Assembly (NCBI GenBank): GCA_942490705.1
Contig: CALNXY010000009.1
Span: forward strand, 13,256 to 77,255
Direction: 5' to 3'
Length of the DNA: 64,000 nt
Origin: JAGRCP01 sp942490705
GTDB taxonomy: Bacteria > Chloroflexota > Anaerolineae > Caldilineales > Caldilineaceae
A model generated the notes under the pieces. The model was given only the letters and a program-made list of their open reading frames with translations, was not told the DNA's origin and searched no databases. Of the stretch, positions 15,980 through 25,531 are shown in pieces (position 1 is the first letter of the stretch; each line of letters begins with the position of its first letter). A program made the translations under genes and the position numbers.

Positions 15980-18658
15980 TTACGCTCCTTTCATGCCGGC
16001 AACCACAGCCTGCGGCGTGATCGGCGTTTGTGTTGGTCGCCAGCCGGTGGCGTGATAGACGGCATTGCCGGCCGACGCCGCCACGCCAATTATTGCCAGT
16101 TCCGCCAGACCGATACCTTGGCCGCGCACGTCTTCATAGCCCTGCTCGTCAAAGTGTACGTGAATCTCAGGCGTGTCGCCGATACCGGGTATGCGGTAGT
16201 CATTGAGATTGGCGCTCAGCGTGTGTCCTGTTTTGAAATCGTATTGCTTCTGCTCGTAGAGCGCGTAGCCAAGACCCTGAATCACGCCGCTGTACATCTG
16301 GCTTCGGGCCAACTCCGGGACAAAGATTTTGCCCACGGCCACTGCTGTCCACACGTTGCGCGGTCGGATCTTCCCCAGCATCGTATCAACTTCCACTTCG
16401 GTGACGACGACCCCATGCCCCATGTGCATGCCGATGGCCGGTTCGCTCTCGCCCCGGGACAGGTTGAGCCGCAGGCCAAGCGGGCCACGTTCTGCGCCCC
16501 GTTTGTCCGTGTAGCTAAATGGTTCCGCGACGGCCCATATCTCCGACCAGGGCATAAAGCCGCCGGCATGTTCGATGCCACTCTGCGCAACCTTGACGTC
16601 GCGGAGGCCAAAATTCGCTACAGCCGCGTTGGCTAGATGGGTCGCCACCTCTGTCGCTGCTCTGGCCGTGGTGGGGTAGACGGAGGCCGTCACCTGACTG
16701 CCCCCGGCGGTCGGGCCGACGGGATACGCGGCGTTGCCGATGTTGAGCATCACCGCATGGCGGTCGATGCCCATGACGTCCTCAACGGCCTTGGCAATAG
16801 TGCTACGCGTGCCATTGCCAATATCCTGTGTAGAACAACTGACGGCAATGCCTGCCGGCGAGGAGCTGACGGTCACCTGCGTGTCAGGATTGTAGAAAAA
16901 CAGCCAAGTCGCCGTCGCCAAGCCGACGCCTTGACGCATGCGGCCCGTGCCGACAGTCGCCGAACGCGCCTGCCAGGCCGGGATTGCTTCGACCCAGTCA
17001 AAGAGTCGGTTGCGGATTTCATGTTTGGGGAACCAGCGCCGGCGGATCGTGACCGGATCCAGCCCTAGCTGTTCACCAATTTCGTCAACGCCCTGTTCGA
17101 TGGCCCAATGAGCGGCGGGTGCATCAGGTGCGCGGAAGGGTGTGCCCGGCGCTGTGTTATTGACGACGTTTTGATCGGTCAGATCGCGCTGAATGCGCGG
17201 ACCCATCAGGCCGTAGATGGTTGCCGGCGCAGAGCCCGTGGCAATGCCGGCATCGCCAGTTGCATTCATGTGGATGGCCTCGGGCGCGCCGCCCGCATCC
17301 GTGGCGATGGCAATGTCAATCATCGCGCCCGGGCGCAGGCTCGCGTAGGCCAGATCCTCCAGGCGACTCGCCACAATCCGCACGGGGGCATTGGCGCGCC
17401 GCGCCAGGGTAATGGCGGCGATGATTTCTCGGTAGAGCCCCTGTTTTCCGCCAAAGCCGCCACCGATGTACTGGCTTTCCACGGTAACTTGCTCGTCCTC
17501 CAGATCAAAATGCTCGGCAACTTCATGGCGCAGCGCGCGCACGTTTTGGGTTGAAGCCTGCACAAAGAGTGCGGTGGGACTCTGCCAGTGGGCGACTGCG
17601 GCATGGGGTTCGAGCGAGGTGTGAACTTGCTGAGCGTTGCGAAAAGTTCGTTCGACAACCTGACGCGGCGCGCTGGACTTGGTCGACGCGATATGGCGGC
17701 GGGCCGCGGCGGGCCGCCAGGATGAGATTTTGGCTGGGAGCCGGGCAACATTGTTGTGCCAGCGATAGGGCAGGCTGATGCCTTCGGCTGCGGTCGGAAC
17801 ATTCTTGCGGCCGTCAGCGTAAACTTCGGGCGAATTTTCATCCAATGCAGCGTCCGGGCCAATCACGGCCGGTAAGACTTCGTAGCTCACCTTGATCGAG
17901 GCCAATGCACGCTCGGCGGTGGGGCCATCTACGGCCGCGACTGCGGCAATTGGCTGGCCCACAAAGCGCATGCGCGTGTTGCCTTCCATCAGGTCTGCCA
18001 CGGCAACGACGCCATCCATGGCGAGCGCGGCGGAGCTATCAACCTGTTTGACGACGGCGTGGGCATAGGCAGAGCGGAGGATCTTGCCCTCGAGCTGTCC
18101 TTCCAGCACCGTGTCTACCGTATACCGGGCGTCGCCGGTGACCTTCTCCAGCGCGTCCACACGAGGAGCGATGAGTTCAGTCACGTCATCGAATTCACCG
18201 GCGCAGGCCTGCTGCATCGCCGCAAAGATGCCCACGTACGCGGCACAGCGACAGAGATGGCCGCCCATGGCCAAGGCAACTTCCTCACGGGAAGGCGTGC
18301 GCTTGCCGTGGGCGGCGCGCCAACGTTCGTAGAATGCGATCCCTTCGATCACAAACCCGGGCGTGCAAAAACCGCACTGCAGCCCGTCGTTGGCCATGAG
18401 CGCCCGCTGGACCGGATGCAGGTTCGTGCGCCCATGCTGCTCTACGGTTTGGATGGCGCGCCCGTCCAGATGAGTCGCCGGCATAAGACAGCTGCACGTG
18501 GGCGTCCCATCAACGAGCACCGTACACGCGCCACAGATGCCGCCGCCGCAGGCGAGCTTGGTTCCAGTGAAGCCTGCCCGCTCGCGAATGACGTCGAGCG
18601 CGGTTTCGTCAAAACGGGGCTCAAACTCGACGACGTGTCCGTTGATCGTTGTCTGCAT
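15980..18658 (-). CDS. Molybdenum hydroxylase: 2Fe-2S domain fused to Mo-binding catalytic subunit
   Basis: This 892-residue protein joins two subunits that are often separate. Residues 1-155 hold two 2Fe-2S clusters: C37, C42, C45 and C57 for the plant-type cluster, then LQCGFCTPG and GGHLCRC for the second. From about residue 165 the molybdopterin domain begins (ARYTVDTVLEGQLEGKILRS) and includes YIGGGFGGKQG and a C-terminal GLAEL region in which the catalytic Glu is expected. The family hydroxylates heteroaromatic rings or aldehydes using water as oxygen source. The substrate (xanthine, isoquinoline, aldehyde or other) cannot be decided. An AraC regulator is encoded just upstream and the FAD subunit downstream. 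Confidence 0.9.
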   Translation of the reverse strand: MQTTINGHVVEFEPRFDETALDVIRERAGFTGTKLACGGGICGACTVLVDGTPTCSCLMPATHLDGRAIQTVEQHGRTNLHPVQRALMANDGLQCGFCTPGFVIEGIAFYERWRAAHGKRTPSREEVALAMGGHLCRCAAYVGIFAAMQQACAGEFDDVTELIAPRVDALEKVTGDARYTVDTVLEGQLEGKILRSAYAHAVVKQVDSSAALAMDGVVAVADLMEGNTRMRFVGQPIAAVAAVDGPTAERALASIKVSYEVLPAVIGPDAALDENSPEVYADGRKNVPTAAEGISLPYRWHNNVARLPAKISSWRPAAARRHIASTKSSAPRQVVERTFRNAQQVHTSLEPHAAVAHWQSPTALFVQASTQNVRALRHEVAEHFDLEDEQVTVESQYIGGGFGGKQGLYREIIAAITLARRANAPVRIVASRLEDLAYASLRPGAMIDIAIATDAGGAPEAIHMNATGDAGIATGSAPATIYGLMGPRIQRDLTDQNVVNNTAPGTPFRAPDAPAAHWAIEQGVDEIGEQLGLDPVTIRRRWFPKHEIRNRLFDWVEAIPAWQARSATVGTGRMRQGVGLATATWLFFYNPDTQVTVSSSPAGIAVSCSTQDIGNGTRSTIAKAVEDVMGIDRHAVMLNIGNAAYPVGPTAGGSQVTASVYPTTARAATEVATHLANAAVANFGLRDVKVAQSGIEHAGGFMPWSEIWAVAEPFSYTDKRGAERGPLGLRLNLSRGESEPAIGMHMGHGVVVTEVEVDTMLGKIRPRNVWTAVAVGKIFVPELARSQMYSGVIQGLGYALYEQKQYDFKTGHTLSANLNDYRIPGIGDTPEIHVHFDEQGYEDVRGQGIGLAELAIIGVAASAGNAVYHATGWRPTQTPITPQAVVAGMKGA

Positions 18659-18763
18659 AGCATCTCCTTAGGAATCGACTTTCTTGGTCAGTCGCATGAG
18701 GCGCATTATACATCTGTTTTCTGTCGCTGAAGCACGCCCTTTCCTCTGCTGTGGACGAGTTAG

Positions 18764-19789
18764 CTAATGGCTGCGAATCTCCGCTCGAACAAGCTCAGGC
18801 GTCTGCCCGGTCCAGGCATGAAAGGCGCGGAAAAAGGAGTTTGGATCCTGGTAACCGAGTAGGAAGGAGATTTCCGCGCCGGAGTAACGGGAAGTGGCCA
18901 GATAGTGGCGCGCCAGTTCTTCGCGCAGGCTATTCAGTTCGTGCTGAAAGGTGGTGCCCTCTTCGGCCAGTTTTCTTTGAAGCGTTCGGGTGCTGACGGC
19001 CAGACGCCGGGCCACATCTGCCATGGTGTATTCACCGCTGGCCAGAATCTCCATGAGGCAAGCGCGCACGCGGTCACGGAGTTGGGCATCGCGTTGCAAC
19101 TCGTGCATGCGTGTCTTCAGATCCGGCTCGAAGATCGACCACATCTGATCATTGGCCGTTAGGAACGGTCGGCGTGCATCCGCGCTGGAGAAAGCCAGGC
19201 CATCGAATTCGCCCGCTTCAATGCTGACGCCGAAGAATTGCTCATACGGCTCGCTATCCGACGGCAGCATCGTCATCTGAACCGCTTTGGGGATAATGGT
19301 TGCACGCGTTGCCAGTCGCGCAAGGTGCACCAAAAAGACGAGTTCCATGGCCAGCAGCGAGGTCGGCGGTGGCAGATCATCCGGCAGACCGCGGATGGCA
19401 ACCGTCGTCTGACGATCGTCCTGCTTGATCCCTAGCCGCATGGGGCCGACCAATGGCTTATAGTGCGCCAACCGGGTCAGCGCAACGTTCAGATTAGGGC
19501 TGCAGAAACAGGCAAAGATGGGCGGGCTAAAGGACTCAACCGATACCGACTGGCCCACACGCAAGGCGGTCGTCGATCCGCCCAGCAGATTGGCCAAACT
19601 GTCCCAGAGCCGGAAGTATTCCTCTGTGGTTAAGGTTGGCGACTCCCGGCTGAACAGATCCAGCGGCAGACGCGCCTGCCGCAGCAGATCCTGTGGGGAA
19701 AGCCCCAGATCCTTGAGCAGGACTTGCCAGCCCATATCGACAACAAATTTTTTGTTACCCGTCATTGAATTTGCCACCCGCAAGATCAT
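18764..19789 (-). CDS. AraC-family transcriptional regulator (OruR/ArgR-like)
   Basis: About 341 residues with an N-terminal ligand-sensing domain of the Arabinose_bd type (MGWQVLLKDLGLSPQDLLRQ, SPTLTTEEYFRLWDSL) and a C-terminal double helix-turn-helix: YTMADVARRLAVSTRTLQRKL and ISFLLGYQDPNSFFRAFHAW. The start is uncertain between ATG 19789 and ATG 19765, neither with a strong ribosome site; a TTG at 19795 is also in frame. It lies 105 bases upstream of the molybdenum hydroxylase genes on the same strand, so it is likely their activator. One copy of the inverted-repeat element at 19801-19945 ends just before it and may carry or displace its promoter. Confidence 0.88.
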   Translation of the reverse strand: MILRVANSMTGNKKFVVDMGWQVLLKDLGLSPQDLLRQARLPLDLFSRESPTLTTEEYFRLWDSLANLLGGSTTALRVGQSVSVESFSPPIFACFCSPNLNVALTRLAHYKPLVGPMRLGIKQDDRQTTVAIRGLPDDLPPPTSLLAMELVFLVHLARLATRATIIPKAVQMTMLPSDSEPYEQFFGVSIEAGEFDGLAFSSADARRPFLTANDQMWSIFEPDLKTRMHELQRDAQLRDRVRACLMEILASGEYTMADVARRLAVSTRTLQRKLAEEGTTFQHELNSLREELARHYLATSRYSGAEISFLLGYQDPNSFFRAFHAWTGQTPELVRAEIRSH

Positions 19790-19800
19790 TCTCAAGTTTC

Positions 19801-19945
19801 GTCGTCAACGATTTCAGACCGCCTGTCATGTCGATGGAGCGAAACAACGAAGAATCTCGACTGTGCAACCCTGAGATTCCTTTTCGCGCCGGTGCTGGCG
19901 CTTTGCGCCCACTACGTGAACGGAATGACAAATCGTGAACGACTG
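19801..19945 (-). repeat. MITE-like inverted-repeat element, copy 1
   Basis: This 145-bp element is the reverse complement of the copy at 50540-50686, with similarity along its whole length. Its right end TCGTGAACGACTG is identical to the terminal repeat of copy 2; the left end (GTCGTCAACGATTTC) is degenerate. Internally both copies share GTTCACGTAGTGGGCGCAAA and the GAGATTC/GAATCTC words. It lies between the AraC start and the remnant SDR gene. No transposase is encoded, as expected for a MITE or REP-like sequence. Confidence 0.65.
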
Positions 19946-19966
19946 AAGTTGCTTCATAGCAGTAGA

Positions 19967-20487
19967 TTACGCGAGCGTTCGCTCTTTCATGGAGGCGATA
20001 AAGACATCATCGCCAACTTCTGTACGCAGGGCATAAGTCTGAACGGCATCATCACCAATAAGATAGCGCAACTGAGTCTTCCCGTCCGTTGCCGCTTTGA
20101 ATATCTCTGCGGCCAGATATTCTGCCGTGCTCCCGCCCAGCCCGGATGCGACGAAGTTTGCCTGGAATCGTCCTAGGGCGTCGTCATAATCCGTCAGACC
20201 ATCTTGCGTACCAATGCCGGCGGAGGTTTCGAGAAACCGTAGCCGGCGTTGTTCAACACGACATCCACGGTACCGAAGTCACGCAGAATTTCGGCAGTTG
20301 CGTCTGCAATCGACGCCTCATCGGTTACATCCAGCGCGTAGATCGATATGTTCTCGATCTGATTCAACTCGGTCTCATTTTGCGGCGTGCGCATGGTGGC
20401 GGCGACTTTCCAACCTTGTTCGGCGAAATGGTTTGCCGTGGCCTTGCCGATGCCCGAGCTGGCGCCGGTGATGACGATGCTTTTCAT
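19967..20487 (-). pseudogene. Short-chain dehydrogenase/reductase broken by an internal deletion
   Basis: The N-terminal part reads as a normal classical SDR: ATG at 20487, cofactor motif TGASSGIGKATA, then DVT and VDVVLNNAGYG. Translation then drifts into KPPPALVRKMV and stops at TGA 20194. In another frame directly downstream the SDR C-terminus resumes: TQDGLTDYDDALGRFQANF, then YLAAEIFKAATDGKTQLRY, ending at TAA 19967-19969. The middle (about 90-100 residues, including the Ser-Tyr-Lys active site) is absent, so the deletion also shifted the frame. No working enzyme can be made. A GGAGA motif precedes ATG 20487; an earlier ATG at 20502 overlaps that motif. Confidence 0.8.
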
Positions 20488-20761
20488 TGTTTGGTTCTCC
20501 ACAGTTGATACCTGATTCGATGTGACTGAATCGTCGCGATCAATTCGCAGGAGTGAGTATGCCAGATGTTTTTGATAATAGCACTAGCAAAAAACGCCAC
20601 TTCACTTGCCGATCACGCCATTTTGCTGCCCGATGCCGGGTAATGGCGCCGATCTCCCCGGCGAAACAACTCCGTAATACTCTGTTTAGCATTTGCTCAT
20701 CGTTTTTTCACGCGCCCGGGGCATAGTCTCCCGACAGTGATGAATAACGTTCTGCGGAGGG

Positions 20762-22324
20762 ATGATGAGTACGCTACGCTTTGACCCAACACGTTGGATT
20801 CTTGGCCTGGTCGGCGGCACGTTGCTATTCGCGCTCACGGCATGCCAACCACTCCAATTGCCCCAATCGCCTTTGGCGCAAGCCGATACGGCGACTATCG
20901 AAGCAGCTGCCGAAGCAACGGTCGCCGTGACCGATGCCGTCATGGCCGGTCAGCCGGTTTCTGATGAAGTGGCCGCCACAATCATGGGCGACCTCGCCTG
21001 GGGTCAAGAAGGGGCGGCAAATGCTGCGACCCAGGCGATTTTGACGGCAAACGATGAGCGATTTGTCCCGGTGTTGATCGAACTGTTGCGCTTCGGCCAG
21101 CTCGGCATAACGCGGCCCGGCGCCGATTATCTGGACGCGCTGGAGCGGCTCAGCGGTCAGTCATTCGGCGCAAACTGGCCGGCCTGGATCGAATGGTATG
21201 GCGGCACCGAGATCGAGCCGCCGCCGGGCTTCACGACGTGGAAGGGCAACGCGCTGGGCCGCATCGATTCGCGTTTCGCCGAATTCCTGCAGGACGAGCA
21301 TCCCACCACCATTCGACCCGAGGAGATCCAGTGGGGCGGCGTTGTGGTCGACGGTATCCCCGCGCTCGATCAGCCGCGGATGTTGGCGGCAAGCCAGGCC
21401 GACTATCTGGGCGCCGAAGAGCCGGTCTTTGGCATCGCGCTCAATGGCGAAGCGCGGGCCTATCCGCTGCGCATTATCGACTGGCACGAAATGGCCAACG
21501 ATACGATCGGCGGCATCCCCGTCTCCCTGGCCTACTGTACCCTGTGCGGATCCGCCATCGCCTACGACGGCCGCGCCTCGGATGGGATGACCTATGATTT
21601 TGGTTCGTCCGGCTTTCTCTTTCGCAGCAACAAGCTCATGTACGACCGGCAGACGCGCACACTGTGGAATCAGCTTACCGGCGAGCCGGTGATGGGACCG
21701 CTGGTCGATCAAGACGTGACGCTCGATCTGCTGCCCGTCGTGTTGACAACCTGGGGCGAATGGCAGCGTCAGCACCCGGAGACGCAGGTGCTCGACATCA
21801 ATACCGGCCACTCGCGCATCTATGAGCTCGGCTATGCGTATGGCGACTACTTCGCCAGCGAAGGGACCATGTTCCCCGTCTGGCAGCGCAGTGACCTGCT
21901 GGCGGACAAAGATCAGGTCTACGCCCTGCGGATTGACGGAGAGCCGGTGGCCTATCCGCTGACGACCTTGGCAAGCGAACGGGTCATCAACGACACGATT
22001 GGCGAGACTGGTGTCGTGCTGATTGCGCCAAATGAGATTGTCGATGTGGCCGGTCAAAGTCGCCGGACCGGGGCAGAGGTCAGCTACAGCGCCGGCAGTG
22101 AAGTGCGTGCGTATGCACGGGAAGCGCATGAGTTTTCGGCGAGTGAGGAGAGCGATCAGGTAGTCGACGAGGCCGGGCGCGTCTGGCAGGTAACGGAAGA
22201 GGCGCTGGTCGGACCCGAGGGCGAATTGGCGCCGCGCATTGCCGGCCATCTGGCCTATTGGTTTGGCTGGTATGCATTTTTCCCGCAGACGGAAGTCTAT
22301 GGAATCGATCAGGTCAGTCAGTAG
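20762..22324 (+). CDS. DUF3179 lipoprotein
   Basis: This 520-residue exported protein has a lipoprotein signal ending LFALTACQP. The first 170 residues are helical and Ala-rich with HEAT-like character (DERFVPVLIELLRFGQLG). The DUF3179 domain then spans about residues 190-500, marked by AYPLRIIDWHEMANDTIGG, VSLAYCTLCGSAIAYDG and the second YPLTTLASERVINDTIG repeat. The CTLCGSA motif is the family hallmark and suggests a metal or thiol site. Function in the family is unknown. GGAGGG precedes the paired ATGATG, so translation may begin at 20762 or 20765. Confidence 0.88.
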   Translation: MMSTLRFDPTRWILGLVGGTLLFALTACQPLQLPQSPLAQADTATIEAAAEATVAVTDAVMAGQPVSDEVAATIMGDLAWGQEGAANAATQAILTANDERFVPVLIELLRFGQLGITRPGADYLDALERLSGQSFGANWPAWIEWYGGTEIEPPPGFTTWKGNALGRIDSRFAEFLQDEHPTTIRPEEIQWGGVVVDGIPALDQPRMLAASQADYLGAEEPVFGIALNGEARAYPLRIIDWHEMANDTIGGIPVSLAYCTLCGSAIAYDGRASDGMTYDFGSSGFLFRSNKLMYDRQTRTLWNQLTGEPVMGPLVDQDVTLDLLPVVLTTWGEWQRQHPETQVLDINTGHSRIYELGYAYGDYFASEGTMFPVWQRSDLLADKDQVYALRIDGEPVAYPLTTLASERVINDTIGETGVVLIAPNEIVDVAGQSRRTGAEVSYSAGSEVRAYAREAHEFSASEESDQVVDEAGRVWQVTEEALVGPEGELAPRIAGHLAYWFGWYAFFPQTEVYGIDQVSQ

Positions 22325-22332
22325 CAGAAACT

Positions 22333-22369
22333 GAATTGCCCCAGGCTCGACAGAGGCCCGGGGCAATTC
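22333..22369. terminator. Hairpin between convergent genes
   Basis: GAATTGCCCC at 22333-22342 and GGGGCAATTC at 22360-22369 form a perfect 10-bp stem, with further GGC/GCC pairing possible in the loop. It lies 9 bases past the DUF3179 stop and before the end of the converging small gene, so it may serve both. It lacks a strong T-run. Confidence 0.55.
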
Positions 22370-22396
22370 GGTGCAATCCCAACGATGATTTGAACC

Positions 22397-22600
22397 CTAC
22401 GCCGCATCAAGCCGCAGGCTCAACTCTTCCTGAAGTTCTTCGAGTAACGTCTTGTACTCCGCCGGCGTCAGAAACGCCTTAACCTCGTCCAGCAGGAAAA
22501 GGACCCAGGCGCTGCTTTCGTCAGTTGGTCGGATATGACCGATATACTCACCGCTTTTTTGGAGCAGCTGAGTCAATTCAGGATCATAGAGGGTAGACAC
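22397..22600 (-). CDS. Small conserved-looking protein of unknown function (67 aa)
   Basis: A GTG start at 22600 is chosen because AAGGAGATCC sits a few bases upstream; the frame extends further upstream but with implausible composition. The product is acidic and helical (LYDPELTQLLQKSGEYIGH, then LLDEVKAFLTPAEYKTLLEE). No signal peptide or membrane segment is present. I do not recognise a family. It lies downstream of the SHOCT protein gene on the same strand. Confidence 0.6.
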   Translation of the reverse strand: MSTLYDPELTQLLQKSGEYIGHIRPTDESSAWVLFLLDEVKAFLTPAEYKTLLEELQEELSLRLDAA

Positions 22601-22696
22601 GGTACAGGATCTCCTTATAGAGACGTCACTTGAACTTCGTACATTCTGGCTGGTTCTTGCTCTGGAAAAATGTGCGAAGTTCAAATAATGTGACCA

Positions 22697-23164
22697 TTAG
22701 ATGCCCAGAATCTGCTTCTTCTTGGCCTCGAATTCATCCTCAGTCAAGATACCCTGGTCGCGCAAGGCCGCCAATTGGGTGAGTTGTGCAATATAGTCCG
22801 GTTCGGCGGGCGCGTCGGCTGCAGTCGCTTCCGGTGGCTGGGCCGCGGCTTGGGCCTGCTCTTCGGCCGTCAGCGGTTCGCCCTGAATGCCTAGCTGGTC
22901 CATCGCGCCTTGAATTTCTTCGTCGGACATCTCATCAACCGGAACGCCGGTGGCGGCTTCGATCTGCTCTGTCTGCTTGTGCGTCAGCTTGTAGGCCAAC
23001 GCGCCGCCGCCTACGATCACGGCGCCGCCTGCCAGCACCCGGCGTCGTCGCTTGCGGCGATTCTGACGCTGTCTCTTGTCAACATGTTTCTGCACCTTAC
23101 GCGATGCCTTGCGCTGCTGTGCCGGGCTAACGCCCGCTCGACGGCTTAGGCCTCGTCTTGGCAT
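22697..23164 (-). CDS. SHOCT-domain protein with one membrane segment
   Basis: This 155-residue protein starts with a very basic N-terminus (RKVQKHVDKRQRQNRRKRRRR), followed by a hydrophobic segment (VLAGGAVIVGGGALAYKL, about residues 43-60) and an acidic Ala/Gln-rich linker. The C-terminal 30 residues (IAQLTQLAALRDQGILTEDE then FEAKKKQIL) are a SHOCT motif, a short domain found at the ends of many bacterial proteins and thought to mediate oligomerisation. AAGGAG precedes ATG 23164. Its precise role is unknown. Confidence 0.78.
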   Translation of the reverse strand: MPRRGLSRRAGVSPAQQRKASRKVQKHVDKRQRQNRRKRRRRVLAGGAVIVGGGALAYKLTHKQTEQIEAATGVPVDEMSDEEIQGAMDQLGIQGEPLTAEEQAQAAAQPPEATAADAPAEPDYIAQLTQLAALRDQGILTEDEFEAKKKQILGI

Positions 23165-23491
23165 GATTCATTTGCTCCTTGCACCGATCGCCCAGCTCAT
23201 GCCGGACGCGAGAGGATGAAGTAATTGGGGAGAACTCTTCAAACAAGCCTAACGATGCCACAAATCTGTGACACATACAATTATATGGAAACCCCGCTTC
23301 GCCTGACGCAAGCTTAACCGGCGCCGCTATCACTCACCGGTATCGTTGCGGAAAAGGTATGGGTGCTTGGCAAAGCCCTGCAAGACAATGGCCAGATAAC
23401 GCGAAATGTCCCCAAGAGGTCGGGGCGAATCGGTTCCCCATGCGTCATGTAGAATCGGTCTCCAGGGGCCATGCCGCGCCAAATCAACGCC

Positions 23492-25279
23492 TCAATGAGA
23501 GTGGCGTGGGATGTTGCGCCGCACTTCCTGATATTTTACGGCAGCTTCCAGACAGGCTCCGGTCGCAAGCTGCCCGACCGTGTCGCGATAGATCTCCTGC
23601 CAGGGCGTTTGGTGGAACAGTTCGGGCGCCTGCCAGGCCGCGCGGCGAGCCGCCAACTCCGCATCATCGACAAGCATGTTAACCGTGCCCTCGTTGAGGT
23701 CGATCCGCACCCGGTCGCCCGTCTGCAGGAGCGCCAATCCGCCCCCCACAGTCGCCTCCGGCGAGGCGTTGAGAATCGACGGGCTGGCCGATGTACCGCT
23801 TTGGCGCCCGTCGCCAATGCAGGGCAGTTCAGTCACGCCGAGCTTGATCAGCCGGTCCGGCGGCAGCATGTTGACCACCTCGGCCGAGCCGGGATAGCCG
23901 ACTGGACCGCAATAGCGAATGAAGAGCATCGAGTTCTCGTCAATCGGCAGATCGGGATCATTGATGCGGGCGTGATAGTCCTCCGGCCCATCAAAGACGA
24001 CTGCAGTCCCTTCCCAGGCGTTGGGATCGCCGGGCCGGTTCAGATATTTCTGGCGAAAGTCCTCGCCGATGACTGACGTTTTAAGCAGACCGGAATCGAA
24101 GAGGTTGCCGCTAAGCACCATGAAGCCGGCCTGCTCCTTGAGTGGCTCGGCAAAGGGCAGAATCACCGCAGGATTGAGGCTGCGACGATCGGCCAGATTC
24201 TCGCCCATGGTCCTGCCCGTCACCGTGAGGCAGTCGCCATGCAGCTGGCCGGCGTCAAGCAGTTCCGCCATCACAGCGGGCACGCCGCCGGCGCGATAGA
24301 ACGCCTCGCCCAGGTACTCCCCGGCCGGCTGGCAATTGACCAGCAGCGGGATGTCAAGACCGACCGTCTGCCACTCTTCGATGGGCAACTCCAGACCGAT
24401 GTGCCGGGCAATGGCGGTGATATGGACGGGCGCGTTGGTCGAGCCGCCCAGCGCAGAGTTGGTGACAATTGCATTGCGGAAGGCGTCACGGGTCAGGATC
24501 TTGGATGGCGTCAAGTCTTCCTTGACCATCTCGACGATGCGCTTGCCGGTCTCATAGGCCATCTGTTTGCGCTCACGATAGGGCGCAGGAATGGCCGCGC
24601 AGCCGGTCAGCGAGAGCCCCAGCGCCTCGGCCAGCGAGTTCATCGTGAGCGCGGTGCCCATCGTGTTACAGTGCCCCACGCTGGGTGATGAAGAGACGAC
24701 CAGCTCCATGAAGCCGTCGTCGTCGATCTCACCGCCGGCCAACATCTCCCGCGCTTCCCAGATGATCGTGCCCGAACCGGCCAGGCGATTCTGCCACCAG
24801 CCGTCGAGCATGGGGCCGCCTGAGAGGACAATGGCCGGCAGGTCCATGGTGCATGCGGCCATGACGGAGGCTGGCGTCGTCTTGTCGCAGCCTGTGGTGA
24901 GCACCACGCCGTCCAGGGGATACCCATGGAGAACCTCGACCAGCCCCAAATAGGCCAGATTTCGGTCCAGTGCCGCGGTGGGTCGTTTGCCCTGCTCGGC
25001 AATGGGATGGACGGGGAACTCGAAGGGCAAGCCGCCGGCATCGCGGATGCCTTCCTTGACCCGTTCGGCCAGTTCCACATGGACGTAGTTGCAGGGCGTC
25101 AGGTCGCCGCCGGTTTGGGCGATGCCGATCACGGGCTTGCCCGATTGCAGTTCCTCGCGCGTCCAGCCATAGTTCATGTAGCGCTCGACATAGACTGCAG
25201 TCATGCCCATGTTGTGCGGGTTGTTAAACCACTCCTGGCTGCGCAGCGGGCCTTTGACTTCTGAATAGTCTTGCTTCAT
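23492..25279 (-). CDS. IlvD/Edd-family dehydratase (pentonate/sugar-acid dehydratase type)
   Basis: The 595-residue enzyme starts at 25279, where AGAGGAG precedes ATGAAGCAAGAC. The three Fe-S cysteines are C63 (LTPCNY), C131 (TTGCDKTTP) and C204 (GHCNTMGTA), with the Mg-binding lysine region in CDKTTP. Length and the RSQEWFNNPHNMGMTAVYVE opening match L-arabonate/D-xylonate dehydratases rather than the shorter IlvD. It would dehydrate an aldonic acid to a 2-keto-3-deoxy acid in non-phosphorylative sugar catabolism. It stands alone here; the SMP-30 lactonase-like gene at 49641 could supply the preceding step, but that link is inference. Confidence 0.9.
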   Translation of the reverse strand: MKQDYSEVKGPLRSQEWFNNPHNMGMTAVYVERYMNYGWTREELQSGKPVIGIAQTGGDLTPCNYVHVELAERVKEGIRDAGGLPFEFPVHPIAEQGKRPTAALDRNLAYLGLVEVLHGYPLDGVVLTTGCDKTTPASVMAACTMDLPAIVLSGGPMLDGWWQNRLAGSGTIIWEAREMLAGGEIDDDGFMELVVSSSPSVGHCNTMGTALTMNSLAEALGLSLTGCAAIPAPYRERKQMAYETGKRIVEMVKEDLTPSKILTRDAFRNAIVTNSALGGSTNAPVHITAIARHIGLELPIEEWQTVGLDIPLLVNCQPAGEYLGEAFYRAGGVPAVMAELLDAGQLHGDCLTVTGRTMGENLADRRSLNPAVILPFAEPLKEQAGFMVLSGNLFDSGLLKTSVIGEDFRQKYLNRPGDPNAWEGTAVVFDGPEDYHARINDPDLPIDENSMLFIRYCGPVGYPGSAEVVNMLPPDRLIKLGVTELPCIGDGRQSGTSASPSILNASPEATVGGGLALLQTGDRVRIDLNEGTVNMLVDDAELAARRAAWQAPELFHQTPWQEIYRDTVGQLATGACLEAAVKYQEVRRNIPRHSH

Positions 25280-25470
25280 CTTGGTTCTCCTCTGCTGCCG
25301 TCCGCCGCGGCTTGGCCTTAGAGGCAAGCGCGTGCGGATCGGCAATAAAATCGTGGCTGGCCCGTACAAAATCGGTGCAGGCTGGCGCGTAGGTCGCGCA
25401 TATTGCTATTTCAGCAGAAAGCGACCGCCTTGGCAACCGTCCATTGCGGGGCTCCAGACTGGCGGTTGAT

Positions 25471-25531
25471 AAATACATAACCTGTACAAAACCAAACAAT
25501 AGCGCGACATAGGCTATACAAACATTTGACA
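25471..25531 (+). promoter_or_regulatory. Helically phased (T/A)ACA direct repeats upstream of the -35 box
   Basis: TACA or a one-base variant starts at 25474 (AAATACATA), 25485 (CTGTACAAA), 25495 (AAACA), 25506 (GACA), 25517 (CTATACAAA) and 25528 (TTGACA, the -35 box itself), a spacing of 10-11 bp. Two units match TnTACA exactly. Tandem 11-bp repeats with core nTnTACAn are, as I recall, the operator design of the B12-dependent photoreceptor CarH/LitR. The middle units are weak, so this is suggestive only. Confidence 0.35.

Noticed and set aside
21161..22366. 401-codon minus-strand frame opposite the DUF3179 gene
   Set aside because: No recognisable motifs; DUF3179 on the plus strand has signal peptide, ribosome site and family blocks.
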